33,211 nucleotides of DNA from a virus. Position numbers and translations under genes: made by a program. The stretch covers positions 1 to 33,211 of IMG/VR virus record IMGVR_UViG_3300008450_000225; one strand, written 5' to 3'. The notes below the pieces were generated by a model. That model was not told the origin of the DNA. It saw only the letters and a list, made by a program, of their open reading frames with translations, and searched no databases. Below, piece after piece: positions 30,591-33,211 of the stretch (the stretch's first letter is position 1; each line of letters opens with the position of its first letter).

Positions 30591-32099
30591 TTAATATATT
30601 GTGTAGTATGAGTTAATAAGGGTGTTAATATCACTTCGGTTTGTTAGTTGACTAAAACTGTATATTATCAATTCTTGAGTGTATGCATTTGAAAAAGTAT
30701 TACCGCTACCTATAGAATTCCACGGTGTTTGAAAAGAACTTCCAGCATAAGATGATGATGGGAGTTGTGTATTATTTACATAAAATAAAAAACCTGAAGG
30801 GCCATATCCCGCGGCAAAAGCTGATATTAAATCTTGGTTAGTAGTATTATAAGGTCCATATTCTGCTATTCCTGATGCTCGATAATTATAATTATCATTG
30901 GCTAAATGACCTATAAAGAAAGGAAAAGAAGATCCTGTATTTGATAATATAATACCGTTTGAACTATTTGTTTTTCTTCTTCCTAACATAAAAATACTAT
31001 CTTGAGAAGTAGGAGTTATACTAGAAAAATTATAAAAATCATTTGTACCATCAAAATCTAAAGCAGGTTTATTATTATCTAATATAATAGATCCTGAATT
31101 TACAATTAATGGTTGAGAGATTGCTGTTCCTTGTGTAGCGTTTCTTCCATTACCTGATTGATCATACCATGTAGTAACGAATCCACTACCTCCTCCAACA
31201 AAAGTTAATAAACTAGTTGTATCTAAATTGCTACCTACAAATCCTATATCTTGTTCAGTATTATCAGAAGATCTTCGTACTCTAATAGCAGACCCACCAT
31301 AATCACCATTTAATAATCTTACAGAAAAAGCAGCGGATGCTCCAGGGTATATATTTAACAATCCATCACTACCTATAAATAAAAATGGTTTTGTAGGTAA
31401 GCTTAATCTAGTACTTAAAGAATTATAATTTTGTCTAATAGCGCCTGGTACTAATCTAGGAGTGTATAACTTAGCGTTAAATATTTCTGAAGGAATACCA
31501 ACAGATGAACCTGAGTTTCTATTAGAAATAAATAATGAAGAAGTTGTTGTTAAAGAACCAGTTCCATTAGGAGTAATACTAGCTGATAGTTCTGAGTTTA
31601 GATAGATGGTACTTATGTTTCCAAGAGAAGGTGCAAAGTTTATATCAACCAAATAATTAGATCCTGTTACAATAGAACCTGTAGGGGTTGACATAGAACA
31701 AGAAACAGTAGAGGAGGCATTAAAAAAAGCAGTTATTCTACCACTACCACTAGAGCCTGTAATGAAGGCACCCCAAGAGGGAAATGAGCCAGAATTTTTT
31801 GCCACTAGCCAATGTTGTCCATTGATTTGATTTGGTTGAAAAGCCAATTCCACAGTAAAAGAATCCGTACCAAAATTACCTGAGGAGGTAGGGAAAATAA
31901 TTACTGAAGATGAATTATTTACCACTAATGTGCCTTTAAAATCGGAGGCATAAGTGATTGATCCTGATAAAGAACCTGTTATACCGGTGACAATATCGGT
32001 CCAACTAGTTCCTGAACCAGGATAAGATAGTGGGTCGGCGGCATCTACCAACAACGATAAACCAGTGGTTACTGTACGAGGACCATTATTAAAAGACAT
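30591..32099 (-). CDS. Two-domain adhesin: LamG plus ArabFuran-like, copy A
   Basis: A 502-residue paralogue of copy B: 'LSLLVDAADPLSYPGSGTSW' and 'GQHWLVAKNSGSFPSWGAFI' in the first LamG domain, 'RQNYNSLSTRLSLPTKPFLF' at its end, then 'GGSAIRVRRSSDNTEQDIGF', 'GFVTTWYDQSGNGRNATQGT' and C-terminal INSYYTIY. Conserved blocks alternate with variable ones, typical of receptor-binding paralogues under diversifying selection. Its ATG lies six bases after an AATATTTATAA element that overlaps the stop of the 72-aa gene. It is probably exposed on the virion and glycan-binding. No signal peptide or membrane segment. Confidence 0.75.
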   Translation of the reverse strand: MSFNNGPRTVTTGLSLLVDAADPLSYPGSGTSWTDIVTGITGSLSGSITYASDFKGTLVVNNSSSVIIFPTSSGNFGTDSFTVELAFQPNQINGQHWLVAKNSGSFPSWGAFITGSSGSGRITAFFNASSTVSCSMSTPTGSIVTGSNYLVDINFAPSLGNISTIYLNSELSASITPNGTGSLTTTSSLFISNRNSGSSVGIPSEIFNAKLYTPRLVPGAIRQNYNSLSTRLSLPTKPFLFIGSDGLLNIYPGASAAFSVRLLNGDYGGSAIRVRRSSDNTEQDIGFVGSNLDTTSLLTFVGGGSGFVTTWYDQSGNGRNATQGTAISQPLIVNSGSIILDNNKPALDFDGTNDFYNFSSITPTSQDSIFMLGRRKTNSSNGIILSNTGSSFPFFIGHLANDNYNYRASGIAEYGPYNTTNQDLISAFAAGYGPSGFLFYVNNTQLPSSSYAGSSFQTPWNSIGSGNTFSNAYTQELIIYSFSQLTNRSDINTLINSYYTIY

Positions 32100-32105
32100 A
32101 CTTTA

Positions 32106-32116
32106 TTATAAATATT
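32106..32116 (-). promoter_or_regulatory. AATATTTATAA element fused to a stop codon, upstream of adhesin A
   Basis: In gene sense GAA TAA TATTTATAATAAAGT-ATG: the element overlaps the stop of the 72-aa gene and ends six bases before the adhesin start, the same architecture as at 13854 and 26722. Confidence 0.55.
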
Positions 32117-32333
32117 ATTCACCATGAAAAGGTGGTGGGGGAACAGGCTCATACTCAATTAAAGGACAATTTGATAACCAATCAAAATCGGGATTGATGT
32201 TTTGGGTTTGTTCCTCTATGGAGATAATCCAGTTTCCATTGTTGTCTTGGATGGGATTAAAGTAAGAGTCTTTGGCAAATCGTTTGCCTTGTATCTCTTG
32301 TTTTTGTTGGGGGGTTAATAATACAACTTGCAT
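32115..32333 (-). CDS. Small protein with Pro-rich tail, 72 aa
   Basis: A 72-residue protein: MQVVLLTPQQKQEIQGKRFA, 'KDSYFNPIQDNNGNWIISIE', 'NPDFDWLSNCPLIEYEPVPP' and a Pro-rich end (PPPFHGE). I have seen similar small proteins beside fibre genes of Bacteroidota phages but know of no established function. It lies six bases after the right-edge adhesin and shares a stop/promoter-like overlap with adhesin A. A linker, chaperone or attachment role for an adhesin is possible. One Cys, no membrane segment. Confidence 0.62.
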   Translation of the reverse strand: MQVVLLTPQQKQEIQGKRFAKDSYFNPIQDNNGNWIISIEEQTQNINPDFDWLSNCPLIEYEPVPPPPFHGE

Positions 32334-32339
32334 ATTTTA

Positions 32340-33211
32340 TTATACTTGACGGCCTAGGGTTGTTTGGAAGGTTTGGACTGCGGTGTATAGGTTTAATAGT
32401 TCAGTATCAGTTAAACCATCACCAATCCAAGAAAATGCACATCTTCCGCCTCCATATTCAGCAGAACTACCATAATTTACTCCACCTGCTGCCCAAAAAC
32501 TATTACTTGTAAGACCAGAAGATGCAATGGAAGCAGTATTTAATAATGTAGAATTTTTATAATATCTAAATTCAGTAGATACAATTCTCGATAGTGCATA
32601 TAAACCTGTTGTATATGGACTGCCATTATAAGCTTGTGTACTATTAGAGGCAACCCTATTATATGAAACATTAGAAACATTTGCAATTAGATAACTACCA
32701 TTACCAAACCCTGCATTTGCTGATCCCATTTCCGTAGATGGAGAGGTCATATTCCCATTGTTATAATATCCAAATGAAATATTATTTTGAGAAGTAAAAT
32801 TACTACTCGGAATAAATCCAGTATCCATATAAGCATTTACCCCATTAGGTGTAGCCCCTGTTGAAGAATGAGTCCAACCACCAACAAATGTACCTGTAAA
32901 TGTATTTGGATTTTTTAGATTATACTTTTGAGAGAAAGCTGTTCCTCCAACAAATGGATAAATGGCTTTCATTTTATCCCATAAGTTATAGGTTTTTAAA
33001 TCTACAACTAAAGTAGTGATAGCTGATACCTCAGTAGGATCTCCTATACCTGCGGCCTCTATAAATGCTTGAACATCAGGATCAGAAGAAGGAGTTACAA
33101 TAGTAGGTAATCCAAATCTAGTTGCTAACCCGTTATAATTAGTTGCAATAAAATAAGAACTTAAACTAGTATTATAAACGGCAACATTAGCTACAGAACC
33201 TGATAAATAAG
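32340..33211 (-). CDS. LamG-containing adhesin, C-terminal 289 residues (runs off the edge)
   Basis: The frame is open from the stop at 32340 to the right edge without a stop; an ATG at 32972 lies inside the protein and is not its start. The first visible residues (YLSGSVANVAVYNTSLSSYF, then 'NYNGLATRFGLPTIVTPSSD') are the end of a LamG domain of the same type as in the adhesins downstream. A linker follows ('GIGDPTEVSAITTLVVDLKT'), then a C-terminal domain with 'NLWDKMKAIYPFVGGTAFSQ', 'GVNAYMDTGFIPSSNFTSQN' and 'RCAFSWIGDGLTDTELLNLY'. The C-terminal domain also looks beta-rich and concanavalin-like. Probably a receptor-binding virion protein with two or more domains. The N-terminus and true length are outside the window. 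Confidence 0.75.
   Translation of the reverse strand, partial: YLSGSVANVAVYNTSLSSYFIATNYNGLATRFGLPTIVTPSSDPDVQAFIEAAGIGDPTEVSAITTLVVDLKTYNLWDKMKAIYPFVGGTAFSQKYNLKNPNTFTGTFVGGWTHSSTGATPNGVNAYMDTGFIPSSNFTSQNNISFGYYNNGNMTSPSTEMGSANAGFGNGSYLIANVSNVSYNRVASNSTQAYNGSPYTTGLYALSRIVSTEFRYYKNSTLLNTASIASSGLTSNSFWAAGGVNYGSSAEYGGGRCAFSWIGDGLTDTELLNLYTAVQTFQTTLGRQV

Noticed and set aside
7386-32116. Plus-strand TATAAATA sequences as T4-type late promoters firing rightward
   Set aside because: No gene on the plus strand follows any of them and they sit just upstream of minus-strand starts, so a role in the minus-strand genes is far likelier.
32340-32972. Separate 210-aa gene starting at ATG 32972
   Set aside because: The frame continues upstream without a stop to the window edge and encodes the end of a LamG domain, so the ATG is internal.
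1-33211. tRNA genes, insertion sequences, attachment sites
   Set aside because: No cloverleaf, transposase or flanking repeat was noticed on either strand; nearly all sequence is occupied by minus-strand coding regions.

Overview
This 33.2 kb window is a stretch of a large contractile-tailed (T4-like, myovirus-type) phage genome. Every convincing gene lies on the minus strand, so transcription runs from high to low coordinates. DNA is AT-rich. Start codons are almost never preceded by a Shine-Dalgarno sequence, and the fibre and adhesin proteins are of the GS/TGS-rich, LamG-like and 'VGIGTTxPTAKL' types typical of phages of Bacteroidota. I therefore infer a Bacteroidota (probably flavobacterial, aquatic) host; this is inference, not proof.

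Layout in transcription order. (1) 33211-26104: a host-recognition/accessory virion cassette: a LamG adhesin running off the right edge, two long paralogous two-domain adhesins (LamG plus an arabinofuranosidase-B-like fold) alternating with 72- and 79-residue Pro-tailed small proteins, a 236-residue fibre protein, a 300-residue single-domain adhesin, two small structural proteins and a coiled-coil protein. (2) 26023-23498: neck and tail completion genes equivalent to T4 gp13, gp14 and gp15. (3) 23498-13320: a second fibre cassette: an 865-residue fibre with Ser-rich tandem repeats, two unrecognised proteins, a 1276-residue fibre with YadA-head-like repeats, three small LamG proteins and a 175-residue fibre-like protein. 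(4) 13221-1706: the tail: sheath (gp18), tube (gp19), tail assembly chaperone with a likely programmed frameshift product, tape measure, a small repeat protein, a tube-initiator-like baseplate protein, a LysM-like baseplate protein, a 913-residue hub protein carrying a C-terminal lysozyme-like domain, and a 217-residue tail/baseplate protein. (5) 1659-1: a short family-A DNA polymerase-like gene and a partial unknown gene, which look like replication-type genes placed after the tail operon.

A near-invariant 11-mer, AATATTTATAA in gene sense, lies 3-21 bases before many start codons. It is often fused to the preceding stop codon, and at three places directly follows a terminator-like hairpin. 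It contains the exact reverse complement of the T4 late-promoter consensus and probably marks transcription starts of this phage's late genes, giving near-leaderless mRNAs. Two vestigial gene ends (15271-15315 and 28766-28831) show that the adhesin cassettes have been built and pruned by duplication and deletion.
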